A program made the translations under genes and the position numbers. Below are positions 54,161-62,837 of a stretch of 64,000 nt of DNA, piece after piece. Position 1 is the first letter of the stretch. Every line of letters begins with the position of its first letter. This DNA comes from a bacterium HR29 (GTDB taxonomy: Bacteria; Chloroflexota; Dehalococcoidia; Tepidiformales; Tepidiformaceae): contig BEIF01000001.1 in the NCBI GenBank assembly GCA_002898215.1, positions 1,153,602-1,217,601 of the forward strand, given 5' to 3'. Under the pieces are notes generated by a model. That model was not told where the DNA came from. It was given only the letters and a program-made list of their open reading frames with translations, and did not search any database.

Positions 54161-54742
54161 TCAACGGAGGCGAGCCTGCTCTTCCGCTGGGCGGGCGTGG
54201 AGGCGGTCCCAGGCATCCTTCAGTCCCACGCCCACGAAGAGGGCCACGATGAACACGGCCTCGCTGACCGGTTCGCCCAAGGCCACGGCGGCGAAGGGGA
54301 TCACCGGCATGACGGCCGCGAGCACGAGGACCGTTCGCCGCGTGAGCGCCACGAGAACGATGGCCACGGGCAGCAGCACCGACATGAGCCATGGGAAGAG
54401 ACCCGTCGCCACGCCGAGGGCGGCCGCTGCCCCGCGGCCCCCATCGAAGCGGAGCCAGACCGGCCACACGTGGCCGACGATGGCCGCCGTGCCGCCGAGC
54501 ATCGCGCCTTCGGACCCGGCGATGCGGAGACCGAGGAGGGTGGCGAGCAGCCCCTTGGAGACGTCGAGGACGATGGCGGAGAACCCGGGGACGAACCCGG
54601 CCACGGCCATGAGGTTGCCGCCGCCCACGTTCCGGTCGCCGACGCGGCGGAGGTCGATCCCGTACCCGAACCGGCCGATGAGCCAAGCGAACGGCACGCT
54701 TCCGACGAAGTACGCCGCCACCGCAAGCAGGAGGACCTCCAC
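54161..54742 (-). CDS. Divergent PlsY-like glycerol-3-phosphate acyltransferase
   Basis: A 193-aa membrane protein with about five hydrophobic segments. It keeps the PlsY layout: GSVPFAWLIGRFGYGIDLRR at the start, and GHVWPVWLRFDGGRGAAAALG. The conserved motifs are altered: the usual GSGNxGATN is GDRNVGGGN, GGKG is GGRG, and the C-terminal HREN motif is absent. It may be a PlsY variant with changed substrate or lowered activity. ATG at 54742. Confidence 0.7.
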   Translation of the reverse strand: MEVLLLAVAAYFVGSVPFAWLIGRFGYGIDLRRVGDRNVGGGNLMAVAGFVPGFSAIVLDVSKGLLATLLGLRIAGSEGAMLGGTAAIVGHVWPVWLRFDGGRGAAAALGVATGLFPWLMSVLLPVAIVLVALTRRTVLVLAAVMPVIPFAAVALGEPVSEAVFIVALFVGVGLKDAWDRLHARPAEEQARLR

Positions 54743-54796
54743 GCACGCCTCCCGATGTCCGGAAATCCGCTGGCGAGCCTTCCGCCGCGTTCCCTT

Positions 54797-55555
54797 CTAC
54801 ACCCGTTCGACGATGGCAGGCAACACCTCGCCGATGCGTTCGTGCAGGACGGCGTGGGCGTAGTCGTCGTAGGGCGTCGGCTCGCCGTTGATGATGACCA
54901 GCCGAGCGCCGTTTTCGAGCGCGGTGCCCGGGAGGTAGGCGGCGGGGTACACCACCAGCGAGGTGCCGATGGCGAGGAAGAGGTCGCACCGCTGCGCCGC
55001 GCGGTAGCACCGCTCGAGGACTTCGGGTACCAGGTTCTGCCCGAACGAAATCGTCGCCGATTTGAGGATGCCACCACAGCGCCGGCAGGAAGGGTCCTCC
55101 TCGCCATTGCGGACCCGCTCCAGCACCTCCTCGATCGGACCACCGTCCCCGCACTGGAGGCAGACGTAACGGTGGACCGTGCCGTGGATCTCGACGACCC
55201 GCTCCGGCGACGACCCAGCTTTCTGGTGGAGGCCGTCGACGTTCTGCGTGATGAGCGTGTCGAGCTTCCCCTTCCGTTCCAGTTCGACGAGGGCGTAGTG
55301 GCCGGCGTTCGGCTCGGCGCGCCAAATCGGGCTCTCCAGTCGGTTCCTCCACGCCTGGACCCGGGCCTCACGACTCGAGAGGTAATGGTCGATGGTGGCG
55401 AGACGCTCGGCGCCCGGGTTACGCGTCCACACCCCTTGGGGGCCGCGGAAATCCGGGATGCCCGATTCGGTGGAGATGCCCGCACCCGTCAGGACGACGA
55501 CGCACTGCGCGCCCCGAATCCAATCGGCAACTTGGCGGACGAGCTCCTCGCTCAC
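54797..55555 (-). CDS. Sir2-family NAD-dependent protein deacylase
   Basis: Removes acyl groups from lysines, using NAD. The 252-aa protein has GAGISTESGIPDFRGPQGVW, the catalytic TQNVDGLHQKAGS and HGTVHRYVCL, a four-Cys zinc site (CLQC...CRRC) and ATISFGQNL. All core residues are present. GTG start at 55555, 7 nt after a TACCCT box. It may act on acetyl-CoA synthetase-type targets; not shown here. Confidence 0.93.
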   Translation of the reverse strand: MSEELVRQVADWIRGAQCVVVLTGAGISTESGIPDFRGPQGVWTRNPGAERLATIDHYLSSREARVQAWRNRLESPIWRAEPNAGHYALVELERKGKLDTLITQNVDGLHQKAGSSPERVVEIHGTVHRYVCLQCGDGGPIEEVLERVRNGEEDPSCRRCGGILKSATISFGQNLVPEVLERCYRAAQRCDLFLAIGTSLVVYPAAYLPGTALENGARLVIINGEPTPYDDYAHAVLHERIGEVLPAIVERV

Positions 55556-55562
55556 GCCGCTT

Positions 55563-55568
55563 AGGGTA
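55563..55568 (-). promoter_or_regulatory. -10 box TACCCT of the leaderless sirtuin gene
   Basis: On the minus strand TACCCT is followed by 7 nt and GTG at 55555. Confidence 0.5.
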
Positions 55569-55643
55569 GCGGAGCTGCCGGCGTGCCTGCACGGTGCGGA
55601 AGGCCCCTTCCGCAGGATAGCCTTGCGGGGCGAGGATCGAGCG

Positions 55644-56417
55644 ATGACCGTGTTCGTGGGAACGTCGGGTTGGGTGTACCGAAGTTGGCGCGGGCGGTTC
55701 TACCCGGCCGACGCGCACCAGGGTCGCTGGTTGGAGCTGTACTCCCGCGCCTTCGCGACGACCGAAATCAACGCCACGTTCTACCGTTTGCCGGAGCGGA
55801 AGATGGTGGAGGGCTGGGCGAAGCGCACCCCAGCCGACTTCGTCTTCGCCGTGAAGATGAGCCGCCTCGTCACGCACGTGCGTCGACTGGTCGATGCCGG
55901 CCAGGCGGTCGAGACCTTCCTCACGACGATGCAGCCGCTGGGGGCGAAGCTCGGCCCCATCCTCGTGCAGCTTCCCCCGAGCCTGGAAGCCGACCCTTCC
56001 CGGCTGGACGAGGTGCTCCGGACGTTCCCGGCGGGTCGGCGGGTGGCCTGCGAATTCCGGCATCCCTCCTGGTTCGACCCGGCGGTGTACCGAGTGCTCG
56101 AACGGCACGATGCCGCCCTCTGCCTCGCCGACCGGGACGGCGAGCCAGCGGCCCCGTTGGAGCGGACAGCGAGCTGGGGATACATCCGCTTCCACGCCGG
56201 CCGAGGCGAGCCGTATCCGGCCTACGCCCCAGGGGAGCTGGAGGTCTGGGCCGACGAACTGGTACGGCTGTTCGGCGAGGCGGACGTGTACGCCTACTTC
56301 AACAACGACCCGTACGCCTGTGCTCCCCGGGACGCTGCCGTCCTGGCCCAGGCGCTCCGCGTCCGTGGGGTGGCGGTGACGCGCGCGCCCGACCCGCGGT
56401 CGATTGCGGCGGGATGA
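55644..56417 (+). CDS. DUF72 (YecE-like) family protein
   Basis: A 257-aa TIM-barrel-like protein typical of the DUF72 family: VGTSGWVYRSWRGRFYP at the start, ATTEINATFYRLP, FVFAVKMSRLVTHVRRL, then EFRHPSWFD and YAYFNNDPYACAPRDA near the end. Function unknown. ATG at 55644 follows a GAGG site; a TAGCCT box (55618-55623) is upstream. Confidence 0.92.
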   Translation: MTVFVGTSGWVYRSWRGRFYPADAHQGRWLELYSRAFATTEINATFYRLPERKMVEGWAKRTPADFVFAVKMSRLVTHVRRLVDAGQAVETFLTTMQPLGAKLGPILVQLPPSLEADPSRLDEVLRTFPAGRRVACEFRHPSWFDPAVYRVLERHDAALCLADRDGEPAAPLERTASWGYIRFHAGRGEPYPAYAPGELEVWADELVRLFGEADVYAYFNNDPYACAPRDAAVLAQALRVRGVAVTRAPDPRSIAAG

Positions 56418-56439
56418 GGGGTCCGCGGCCAGGCGCCTG

Positions 56440-56468
56440 TTGCACCCTGGGGGCCGGGACGAGACAAT
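56440..56468 (+). promoter_or_regulatory. Promoter of the polyamine operon
   Basis: -35 TTGCAC (56440-56445), 17-bp spacer, -10 GACAAT (56463-56468), then a leader of about 67 nt to the ATG at 56542. Confidence 0.5.
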
Positions 56469-56541
56469 ATCGCGTTGGTGCCCGGCGGCGTGCCACGCAC
56501 CGTTTCTCTGCATTCCCGACGAACACGAAGGGCGCGGTTGG

Positions 56542-57042
56542 ATGTACGCATTGCCGAATCTCGTCATCCTCGTCAACGGCGCGGCGGAGGGAGAGACCGA
56601 ACTGACAGCCTTCGACAACGCTCTGCGGAAGGCGGGCATCGGCGACCTGAACCTCATCCGCGTGTCCTCCATCGTGCCCCCGGGGGCACGCGTCTCGCCC
56701 ATGCCGAAGATCCCCCGCGGGAGCCTCACCCCGGCCGCCTACGCCAAGGCGGTTTCTTCGTGTCCTGGGCAGCGGATCGCCGCCTGCGTCGGCGCGGGCA
56801 TCACCCCCGAGGGTGGCGTGCTGATGGAGGCGAGCGGCGCCTGCTCGGCCGCCGAGCTCGAGGAGCGCGTCCGCCGCATGGTGGAGGAAGCGATGCACGC
56901 GCGGGGCTTCCTCGAGTACGATTTGCATCTCGCCTCTGCGGAACACGTCGTCGAGCGTGTCGGCTCGGCAGTTGCCGCTGCCGTGCTCTGGCACGACGGC
57001 GCGACCGACGAACGAGACGTTTCGAAAGGAGGTGGGAAATGA
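56542..57042 (+). CDS. Pyruvoyl-dependent arginine decarboxylase
   Basis: Converts arginine to agmatine. The 166-aa proenzyme self-cleaves at the Ser-Ser of RVSSIVPPGARVSP, turning the second Ser into a pyruvoyl cofactor. It also has CVGAGITPEGGVLMEASGACS, consistent with the archaeal PvlArgDC family. It opens the operon with speD, speE and speB. Its TGA overlaps the speD ATG. Confidence 0.93.
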   Translation: MYALPNLVILVNGAAEGETELTAFDNALRKAGIGDLNLIRVSSIVPPGARVSPMPKIPRGSLTPAAYAKAVSSCPGQRIAACVGAGITPEGGVLMEASGACSAAELEERVRRMVEEAMHARGFLEYDLHLASAEHVVERVGSAVAAAVLWHDGATDERDVSKGGGK

Positions 57043-57383
57043 ACGCGCTGGGGCGCCACGCTCTCGTGGAGCTGTGGGATGCGAAAGGCCTCGACCGGGC
57101 CGAGCTCGGCGAGGAAGCCCTGGCCGAATGCGTGAAGGCAGTCGGTGCCACCCTACTCGACACCCGGTTCGTCCGGTTTCCGAACGGTGGCTACTCGGGC
57201 GTGTGCATTCTGGCCGAATCGCACGTCACCATCCACACCTGGCCGGAGCACGGCTACGCCGCGGTCGACATCTTCTCCTGCGGGCCGCGCATGGACATCG
57301 CCGCCGGGCTCGAGGTGCTGAAGAAGTACTTCGAGCCGGGGCACGTCCAGGTCGTCGAAGTGCGGCGCGGTATCGTCTCCTGA
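57039..57383 (+). CDS. speD: S-adenosylmethionine decarboxylase proenzyme (prokaryotic short type)
   Basis: Provides decarboxylated AdoMet as the aminopropyl donor. The 114-aa proenzyme has the cleavage segment ILAESHVTIHTWPEHGYAAVDIFSCG, where Ser becomes the pyruvoyl group. AAAGGAGGTGG is a strong ribosome site; ATGA overlap with the decarboxylase. Confidence 0.96.
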   Translation: MNALGRHALVELWDAKGLDRAELGEEALAECVKAVGATLLDTRFVRFPNGGYSGVCILAESHVTIHTWPEHGYAAVDIFSCGPRMDIAAGLEVLKKYFEPGHVQVVEVRRGIVS

Positions 57384-58271
57384 ATGGAAAGGACCGTCGG
57401 CTTCGGCGAGCCGGCCACCACCGGCTTCTGGTACCGGTACGAAGGGGAGCACCTTCACTCCGAACGGTCTCCCTATCAGCAGATCGACGTCTACGAAACC
57501 GCCTCCTTCGGGCGGGTGCTCGTCCTCGACGGCCTGCTCCAGACGACGGAGCGGGACGAGTTCTGCTACCACGAGATGCTCGTCCACGTGCCCTTGCTCA
57601 CCGTGGAGGCGCCCCGGCGCGTGCTCATCATCGGCGGGGGCGACGGCGGGAGCCTCCGCCATGCGCTCATGCACCCGTCGGTGGAGCGGGCGGTGATGTG
57701 CGAGATCGACGAGCGCGTCGTGGCCGCTTGCCGGCGCTGGCTCCCGTCCGTGAGCGCCGGCGCTTTCGACGACCCCCGTGCGGAACTCGTCTTCGACGAC
57801 GGCGTTGCCTTCGTCGCCAGGTCGGACGACCGGTGGGACGCGGTGATCGTGGACTCCTCCGACCCCGTCGGCCCGGGCGTCGGGCTCTTCCGCGCCCCGT
57901 TCTACCGGAGGGTACGCGAACACCTGGCCCCGGGCGGAGTGCTGGCAGTCCAGGCCTGCTCGCCGTTCTTCCAGCCGCGCGAGCTCCACGATGCCTACCG
58001 CAACCTTCGTGAGGCCTTTCCCGAAGTGAGGCTCTATCTCGGCGCCGTGCCCACCTACCCGGGCACCCTGTGGGCGTACGCCCTGGCTGGCGAATCGCTG
58101 ACCATCGACCCCGAAGCAGCCCGACGGCGCGCGGAGGAGCGGAAGCTGCAGACGCGGTACTGGTCGCCGGAGCTGCACGGCGCGGCCTTCGCCTTGCCGG
58201 CCTTCGTCCGGGCGATCCTCGAAGGGGAGTACCCGGCGTTCGCCGATGGAGCGAACGCGAACGCCGGCTGA
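57384..58271 (+). CDS. speE: Polyamine aminopropyltransferase (spermidine synthase)
   Basis: Transfers the aminopropyl group to putrescine or, in thermophiles of the Thermus type, to agmatine. The 295-aa protein has QQIDVYETASFGRVLVLDG, VLIIGGGDGGSLRH (dcAdoMet binding), VIVDSSDPVGPG and YPGTLWAYALAG. The acceptor cannot be told from sequence alone. It starts right after the speD stop and is followed by the agmatinase-like gene. Confidence 0.95.
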   Translation: MERTVGFGEPATTGFWYRYEGEHLHSERSPYQQIDVYETASFGRVLVLDGLLQTTERDEFCYHEMLVHVPLLTVEAPRRVLIIGGGDGGSLRHALMHPSVERAVMCEIDERVVAACRRWLPSVSAGAFDDPRAELVFDDGVAFVARSDDRWDAVIVDSSDPVGPGVGLFRAPFYRRVREHLAPGGVLAVQACSPFFQPRELHDAYRNLREAFPEVRLYLGAVPTYPGTLWAYALAGESLTIDPEAARRRAEERKLQTRYWSPELHGAAFALPAFVRAILEGEYPAFADGANANAG

Positions 58272-58274
58272 GGG

Positions 58275-59123
58275 ATGGCCACCCGGTTTCTGGCGGCCCG
58301 CACCCTCGAAGAGCTGCCGTCGCCGGCGATCGTCCTCCTCGGGGTACCGTGGGACGGCAGCGTCTCCTGGCGGCACGGGGCGGCACAGGGCCCTCGCGCC
58401 ATCCGCGACGCCTCGGAATCCATCGAGGAGTTCTCCCTTCGCCAACGCCGAAGCCTCCGCGACGTGCCCTTCGCCGACGCCGGCGATGTCCCCCTCCCGG
58501 AGGATGCCGCCGGCGTGGTCTCCGCCGTCGCCAACGCCGTCGAACGGTGGGCTCGGCAGGGGACGACCGTGGTCACCTTGGGAGGCGACCACAGCATTTC
58601 GATCGGAACCGCCCGCGGGCTTCACCGCGTGTACCCGGACCTCGCCCACGTCGTGTTCGACGCCCACTTCGATTTTCGACCCGAGTACGACGGCTCACCC
58701 TTCTCGCACGCTTGCGGCACGCGCCGGATGGCGGAGCTCGGCCCGACGGTCCTCCTTGGAGCGCGCAGCGCTGCCGAGGAGGAGTTCGCCGACGCCGAGC
58801 GGCTATCCTTGCCGTGGAGCAGCGGCCTCACGCTTCCCCCGAGCGGGGTGGAGCGCCTCCTGGGCCGCCCGCTCCACATCTCCCTCGACTGCGACGTCCT
58901 CGACCCTTCCGTCCTCCCGGGGACGGGCAACCCCGAACCCGGCGGGGCTGCGTTCCTCGACCTCCTCAAGGCGCTCGAGGCGTTCGTCCGCGAGTTCCAA
59001 GTCGTGGCGGTCGACGTGTGCGAGGCTGCGCCCCCCCTCGACCCGAGCGGGATGAGCGCCGTGACCGCCGCCTCGCTCGTGCGGGAGATCTTGCTTCTGC
59101 TGGGCGCGCGCGGCGTGGGCTAA
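58275..59123 (+). CDS. speB: Agmatinase/ureohydrolase family protein
   Basis: A 282-aa dinuclear manganese hydrolase releasing urea. Metal motifs are GGDHSISIGTARG, VVFDAHFDFRPEY and SLDCDVLDPSVLPGTGNPEPGG, all present. It would act on agmatine or on N1-aminopropylagmatine to give putrescine or spermidine. The ATG is 3 nt after the speE stop. It is the last gene of the operon. Confidence 0.9.
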   Translation: MATRFLAARTLEELPSPAIVLLGVPWDGSVSWRHGAAQGPRAIRDASESIEEFSLRQRRSLRDVPFADAGDVPLPEDAAGVVSAVANAVERWARQGTTVVTLGGDHSISIGTARGLHRVYPDLAHVVFDAHFDFRPEYDGSPFSHACGTRRMAELGPTVLLGARSAAEEEFADAERLSLPWSSGLTLPPSGVERLLGRPLHISLDCDVLDPSVLPGTGNPEPGGAAFLDLLKALEAFVREFQVVAVDVCEAAPPLDPSGMSAVTAASLVREILLLLGARGVG

Positions 59124-59129
59124 CGAACT

Positions 59130-59160
59130 GGGGGCCCGCGCTTTTCGCCGCGGGGCCCCC
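59130..59160. terminator. Terminator hairpin between speB and the chemoreceptor gene
   Basis: Stem of about 11 bp (GGGGGCCCGCG / CGCGGGGCCCCC with one bulged base) and an 8-nt CTTTTCGC loop, 6 nt after the speB stop. A second, smaller CGGGGA/TCCCCCG hairpin (59167-59184) follows and would serve the convergent gene. Confidence 0.65.
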
Positions 59161-59185
59161 TCGAAACGGGGAGCCGTTCCCCCGA

Positions 59186-61171
59186 TTACGCCGCCAGACG
59201 GAACTTCCCAGCCGCCTCGTTCAGCGCATCGGCGAGCGACTTCATCTGCGCAGCAGTCGCCGCCAGCTCCTGGGACTGCGCACTCAGCTCCTCGGTCGAC
59301 GCCGACACCTCTTCCGCCGAGGCCGACGTCTCCTCGGTCGTTGCCGCCACCTGGAGAATCGCCTCGTTCACCTTGCTCGTCGCCTGTGCCATCTCCGCGG
59401 AGCCCGACGCCACCTGCTGCGCCACCGCCGCCATCGAAGCCGCCGCCTGCACGATCGCGTCGGCACCCTTCGCCAGCTCCTCCACCTCCCGGGCAATGCC
59501 CTCCATGTCCGACGCCGCACCCGCCGCCTTCTCGATGATCGAAGCGAGGGCACGCTCCACCTCCGCCGTCACTTCCCGCCCGGCGTGGACGTCGCGAACG
59601 CCCTCGTTCATGACCGCCGCTGCCTCCTCCGTGCCGCGCTGCACCTTCGCGATGAGGTCCGCAATCTCCTTCGTGGCCGCCGAGGCACGCTCCGCCAAGG
59701 TGCGCACGTTCTCGGCCACCACCGCGAAGCCCCGCCCCTGCTCGCCCGCACGCGCCGCCTCGATGGCAGCATTCAGCGCCAGAAGGTTCGTCTGGGCCGC
59801 GATCTCGTCGATCGTCTCCACGATGGCGCCGATCTGCTGACCGAGCTCGCCGAGCTGGTGCACCGTCTCGGACGCCCGGCCCACAGCCTCGGCAATCGAC
59901 TCCATCGCCCCGACGGCTCGCCGCACCGACGTCCGCCCCGACTCCGCCGCAGTGCGGCTCGCGTTCGCCGATTCCGCCACCGATCGCGCCACCGCGGCCA
60001 CGGCCGCCACGCGCTCCCCAATGGCGACCGCGTTCTCCCGCGTCTGCGCCGCCGCCTCCGCACTCGTCTGCGCTCCCGCAGCCGCTTGCTGCGACCCCGC
60101 CGCCAGGCGCTCCACCTCGCGGGCCGACGTCTGGGCCAGCGAAGCAAGGCCGGTGGCCGACCGCGTCACTTCCGAAATGGCAGCCGCTATCTGCCCCGAC
60201 GCACCCGCCATCTGGTCGGAGGCCTCCCGGAGCTGCTGGGCGGCCGCCAAGATGGCGGCCGAGCGCTCCCGAACGGCGCCCACCAGCTCGCGCAGGCGGG
60301 CGACCATCGTCTGGAGCGCGTTCCCGAGAGCGTCGCGCTGGCCCCGGGGTTGCACAACAACGGTGAGGTCGCCGCGGGCGATCGCTTCGGCCGCCTGTGC
60401 CGACTCCTTCAGGTAAGCGACCATCTGACGGAAGGCGTCCCCGAGCTGCCCGAGCTCGTCCTTTCCCGAGAGGGTCACGTCGACGTCCACGTCGCCCTCG
60501 GCGATCCGGCGTGCGGCGTCCGTAGCCTGGCGGAGACCCCTCCCGATGTTCCGGGCGAGCCACCACCCGGCACCGAGACCGACCAGGCCGGCGAGCACGC
60601 CGACCGCAACGAGCATCGTCCTGCCGGAGCTTGCCGCGCTCTGTGCCGAGTCGAACCGTTCGCTCCTGAACTGTTCCGCCTGGTCGAGGAGGGCTTGGAT
60701 GTCCGCTTCGAACTGTGCCACAGCGGCGGTTCGATTGCGGTAGGCATCAAGAGCTTGGGAGAGTCGCCCGCCTTCGATGAGACCGAGAATCTTGTCTCGT
60801 TCTCCGTCAAGGGACTCGAGACGGCTCATGAGGCCGTCGACCCCCGCAGCGAGCTCCGCTGTCGGCGCGAGCTCCCGAGCCTCGCCGAGCAAGTCGCGAT
60901 ATTGCCTCATCGCTTCCCGCGCCGAGGCCGCAGCCTGAGACCGCTGCTCCGACGACCCATCGAGGAGTGCCGACCGCATTTGACTTCCGGAGGCGACCAT
61001 CCGCGCGTATGCGTTCTCAAGGGTGAGAGCAAAGTTGGCCTCTCGGTTCGCTTCTCGAAATTGGCCTAAGAGGACGTTGAACCGCCAGATTCCGATGGCC
61101 GAGACGACAGCGAGGGCGACCACCACTGCCACGGCAGCACCGACGAGCTTTGCTCGGATTGAAAGCGCCAC
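59186..61171 (-). CDS. Methyl-accepting chemotaxis protein
   Basis: A 661-aa chemoreceptor. It starts at GTG with AGGAGG 8 nt upstream. It has an N-terminal membrane helix (about 7-30), a helical periplasmic sensor region of about 150 residues, a second helix (about 185-205), HAMP ([24 protein letters not shown]), a second HAMP-like stretch and the signalling tip [39 protein letters not shown]. The sensor region is consistent with a four-helix bundle; ligand unknown. No other chemotaxis gene is in the window. Confidence 0.95.
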   Translation of the reverse strand: MALSIRAKLVGAAVAVVVALAVVSAIGIWRFNVLLGQFREANREANFALTLENAYARMVASGSQMRSALLDGSSEQRSQAAASAREAMRQYRDLLGEARELAPTAELAAGVDGLMSRLESLDGERDKILGLIEGGRLSQALDAYRNRTAAVAQFEADIQALLDQAEQFRSERFDSAQSAASSGRTMLVAVGVLAGLVGLGAGWWLARNIGRGLRQATDAARRIAEGDVDVDVTLSGKDELGQLGDAFRQMVAYLKESAQAAEAIARGDLTVVVQPRGQRDALGNALQTMVARLRELVGAVRERSAAILAAAQQLREASDQMAGASGQIAAAISEVTRSATGLASLAQTSAREVERLAAGSQQAAAGAQTSAEAAAQTRENAVAIGERVAAVAAVARSVAESANASRTAAESGRTSVRRAVGAMESIAEAVGRASETVHQLGELGQQIGAIVETIDEIAAQTNLLALNAAIEAARAGEQGRGFAVVAENVRTLAERASAATKEIADLIAKVQRGTEEAAAVMNEGVRDVHAGREVTAEVERALASIIEKAAGAASDMEGIAREVEELAKGADAIVQAAASMAAVAQQVASGSAEMAQATSKVNEAILQVAATTEETSASAEEVSASTEELSAQSQELAATAAQMKSLADALNEAAGKFRLAA

Positions 61172-61362
61172 GTGCGAGTCCTCCTGGCAAGTTGGCTGCG
61201 CATTGCCGGGAACAGATTCGGATGCGCGCGTTCCGAAGCACCATCGGGAACTTTCCGGAGCGGGTGTCCCTCACTCGCTTATCTTCCCGACCGAGGACGA
61301 CACGATGCCGAGCCCCGGTGCGGGTTGCCGGGCGCCGGCGTGAGAGCCAGGATGAAGAGTGC

Positions 61363-61794
61363 ATGACCCGACCGCGCCCGGAGCGCTCCGCAGCTTCACA
61401 GCTCGCCGCCAGCGGCCGACGCCTCACGACCCCCCGCAAGGCAGTACTCGAAGCTCTCGGGCGGGCCGACGGACCCCTCACCATCGAGGAGATCTGGGAG
61501 GCGGTGCCCGACGTGGGCCGGGCCACGGTCTTCCGCACCGTGAAGCTCCTCCTCGAGCTCGGTCTCATCTGCCGCGTCGTCCTCGAGAACGGGAGCGTCC
61601 GGTACGTCCCCGCGACACCCGACCACCACCACCACTTCATCTGCAGCGGCTGTGGCGCGGTGGAGGAGTTCCAACACCCGCCTATCGACGAAGCCATCCG
61701 CACCCTCGCCGAATCGGCCGGCTTCGAACTCTCCGGCCACGCCGTCGAGCTGTACGGACGATGCCGACACTGCCGCGCAGCCACGCCAGATTGA
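61363..61794 (+). CDS. Fur-family metal-responsive repressor (Zur-like)
   Basis: A 143-aa Fur-family regulator: winged helix (GRRLTTPRKAVLEALG, GRATVFRTVKLLLELGLI), the metal-binding DHHHHFICSGCGAVEEFQ with one CXXC and a second knuckle RCRHC near the end. A zinc-uptake-type binding protein follows, favouring Zur. The ATG at 61363 was chosen by homology; the longer upstream frame is not conserved. No canonical ribosome site is visible. Confidence 0.88.
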   Translation: MTRPRPERSAASQLAASGRRLTTPRKAVLEALGRADGPLTIEEIWEAVPDVGRATVFRTVKLLLELGLICRVVLENGSVRYVPATPDHHHHFICSGCGAVEEFQHPPIDEAIRTLAESAGFELSGHAVELYGRCRHCRAATPD

Positions 61795-61818
61795 CACAGT
61801 ACTGAGACCTGGTATCAT
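61791..61818 (+). promoter_or_regulatory. Promoter of the zinc-binding lipoprotein gene
   Basis: -35 TTGACA (61791-61796, overlapping the fur stop), 16-bp spacer, -10 TATCAT (61813-61818). The spacer holds an 8-bp palindrome CAGTACTG. A Fur-family operator is plausible but no canonical Zur box is visible. Confidence 0.65.
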
Positions 61819-61855
61819 TTCGCCGCGGGCCCGCACATCCACCCGGAGGTGCGCC

Positions 61856-62764
61856 ATGCGCGTTCGATTCCTCGCCGCCGTCCTGACGGCGAGCGCCCTC
61901 GCCTTCGCGGCCTGCAGTGGGGGCGACGCTCCCGGAGAGAGGCTCGCCGTCGTCGTGAGCGAAGCGCCCGTAGCCGAATGGGTTGCGGCCGCCGGCGGGG
62001 AGGAGGTGAGCGTGCGTACGCTCGTCCCGCTCGGTGCCGACATCCACACCTTCACCCTCTCGCCGGACGACCTGCGTGCCGTAGGCGAGGCCGACCTCGT
62101 CGTGCTGGTGGGCGCAGGCCTCGAGGCTCCCTTCGAGGAGGCCGTGCGCCAGAGCGTACGCGGCCGGCTCCTCGTCCTCGCCGATGTCATCGAGTTCGAG
62201 CCGTTCCCGGACGCCGCCCATGGGGACGGCGACGGCCATCCCGACGAAGAGGGCCACGGACCCCTCGACCCTCACATCTGGCTCGACCCCGACCGCTCGG
62301 CGGCAGCGGCGCGAGCCATCGCCCAGGTCCTGGGCGAGCTCCGCCCCGAACGGCGCGAGCAGTTCGCAGCCAACGCGGAGGCGTACGCCGCGAAATTGGC
62401 CGAAGCCGATGTCGAGGTACGCTCCCTCCTCGCGAACCTGCCCGAAGAACGTCGGTACCTCGTCACGTTCCACGACGCCTACGGCTACTTCGCCCGACGG
62501 TACGGGCTGGAGATCCTCGGCTTCGTGGTGGAGAACCCCGACGAGGAGCCGAGCGCGGCGCAGGTCGCCGCCCTCATCGGCCGTATCCGCGAGCTCGGGG
62601 TGACCCGCATCTACCGCGAGCCTCAGTTCTCCGCCCGGGTCATCGACCAGATCGCACGGGAGACGGGCGCGGAAGTGCGCGAACTCCCTTCGCACCCGAC
62701 TCCGGAGCATCGGTCGCTCCCCGACCTTTGGCGGGCGATGGCACGGGCGATCGCCGGCGACTAG
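61856..62764 (+). CDS. Metal-binding lipoprotein (ZnuA-type ABC transporter substrate-binding protein)
   Basis: A 302-aa exported lipoprotein (signal MRVRFLAAVLTASALAFAAC, Cys about 20). It has two lobes joined by a long helix. A His/Asp/Gly-rich loop (DAAHGDGDGHPDEEGHG) and conserved HTFTLSP, DPHIWLDPDRS, VTFHDAYGYFARRYG supply the metal site of cluster-9 proteins for Zn or Mn. No cognate ATPase or permease gene follows in this window. ATG with CGGAGGTG upstream. Confidence 0.9.
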   Translation: MRVRFLAAVLTASALAFAACSGGDAPGERLAVVVSEAPVAEWVAAAGGEEVSVRTLVPLGADIHTFTLSPDDLRAVGEADLVVLVGAGLEAPFEEAVRQSVRGRLLVLADVIEFEPFPDAAHGDGDGHPDEEGHGPLDPHIWLDPDRSAAAARAIAQVLGELRPERREQFAANAEAYAAKLAEADVEVRSLLANLPEERRYLVTFHDAYGYFARRYGLEILGFVVENPDEEPSAAQVAALIGRIRELGVTRIYREPQFSARVIDQIARETGAEVRELPSHPTPEHRSLPDLWRAMARAIAGD

Positions 62765-62800
62765 CGCCTCCGGTGCCGGGCTGCTGGTACGATGAGCGCA

Positions 62801-62825
62801 GGCCCGCCTGCGCTGCAGGCGGGCC
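62801..62825 (+). terminator. Hairpin between the lipoprotein and mfd
   Basis: Perfect 10-bp stem GGCCCGCCTG / CAGGCGGGCC with a 5-nt CGCTG loop, ending one base before the first ATG of the mfd frame. A TACGAT box (62788-62793) lies upstream, so it may be an mRNA leader hairpin as well as a terminator. Confidence 0.5.
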
Positions 62826-62837
62826 ATGAGGCGTTCG

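Noticed and set aside
58070-61069. A 999-codon open frame on the plus strand across speE, speB and the chemoreceptor.
   Set aside because: It runs antisense to the chemoreceptor and out of frame with speE and speB, which have clear family motifs. Its product is Arg/His/Leu low-complexity, typical of a high-GC shadow frame.
61172-61362. The 190-nt gap between the chemoreceptor and fur as a riboswitch.
   Set aside because: I could not assemble any known riboswitch core or a clear multi-helix fold with a terminator; it holds only the chemoreceptor ribosome site and leader.
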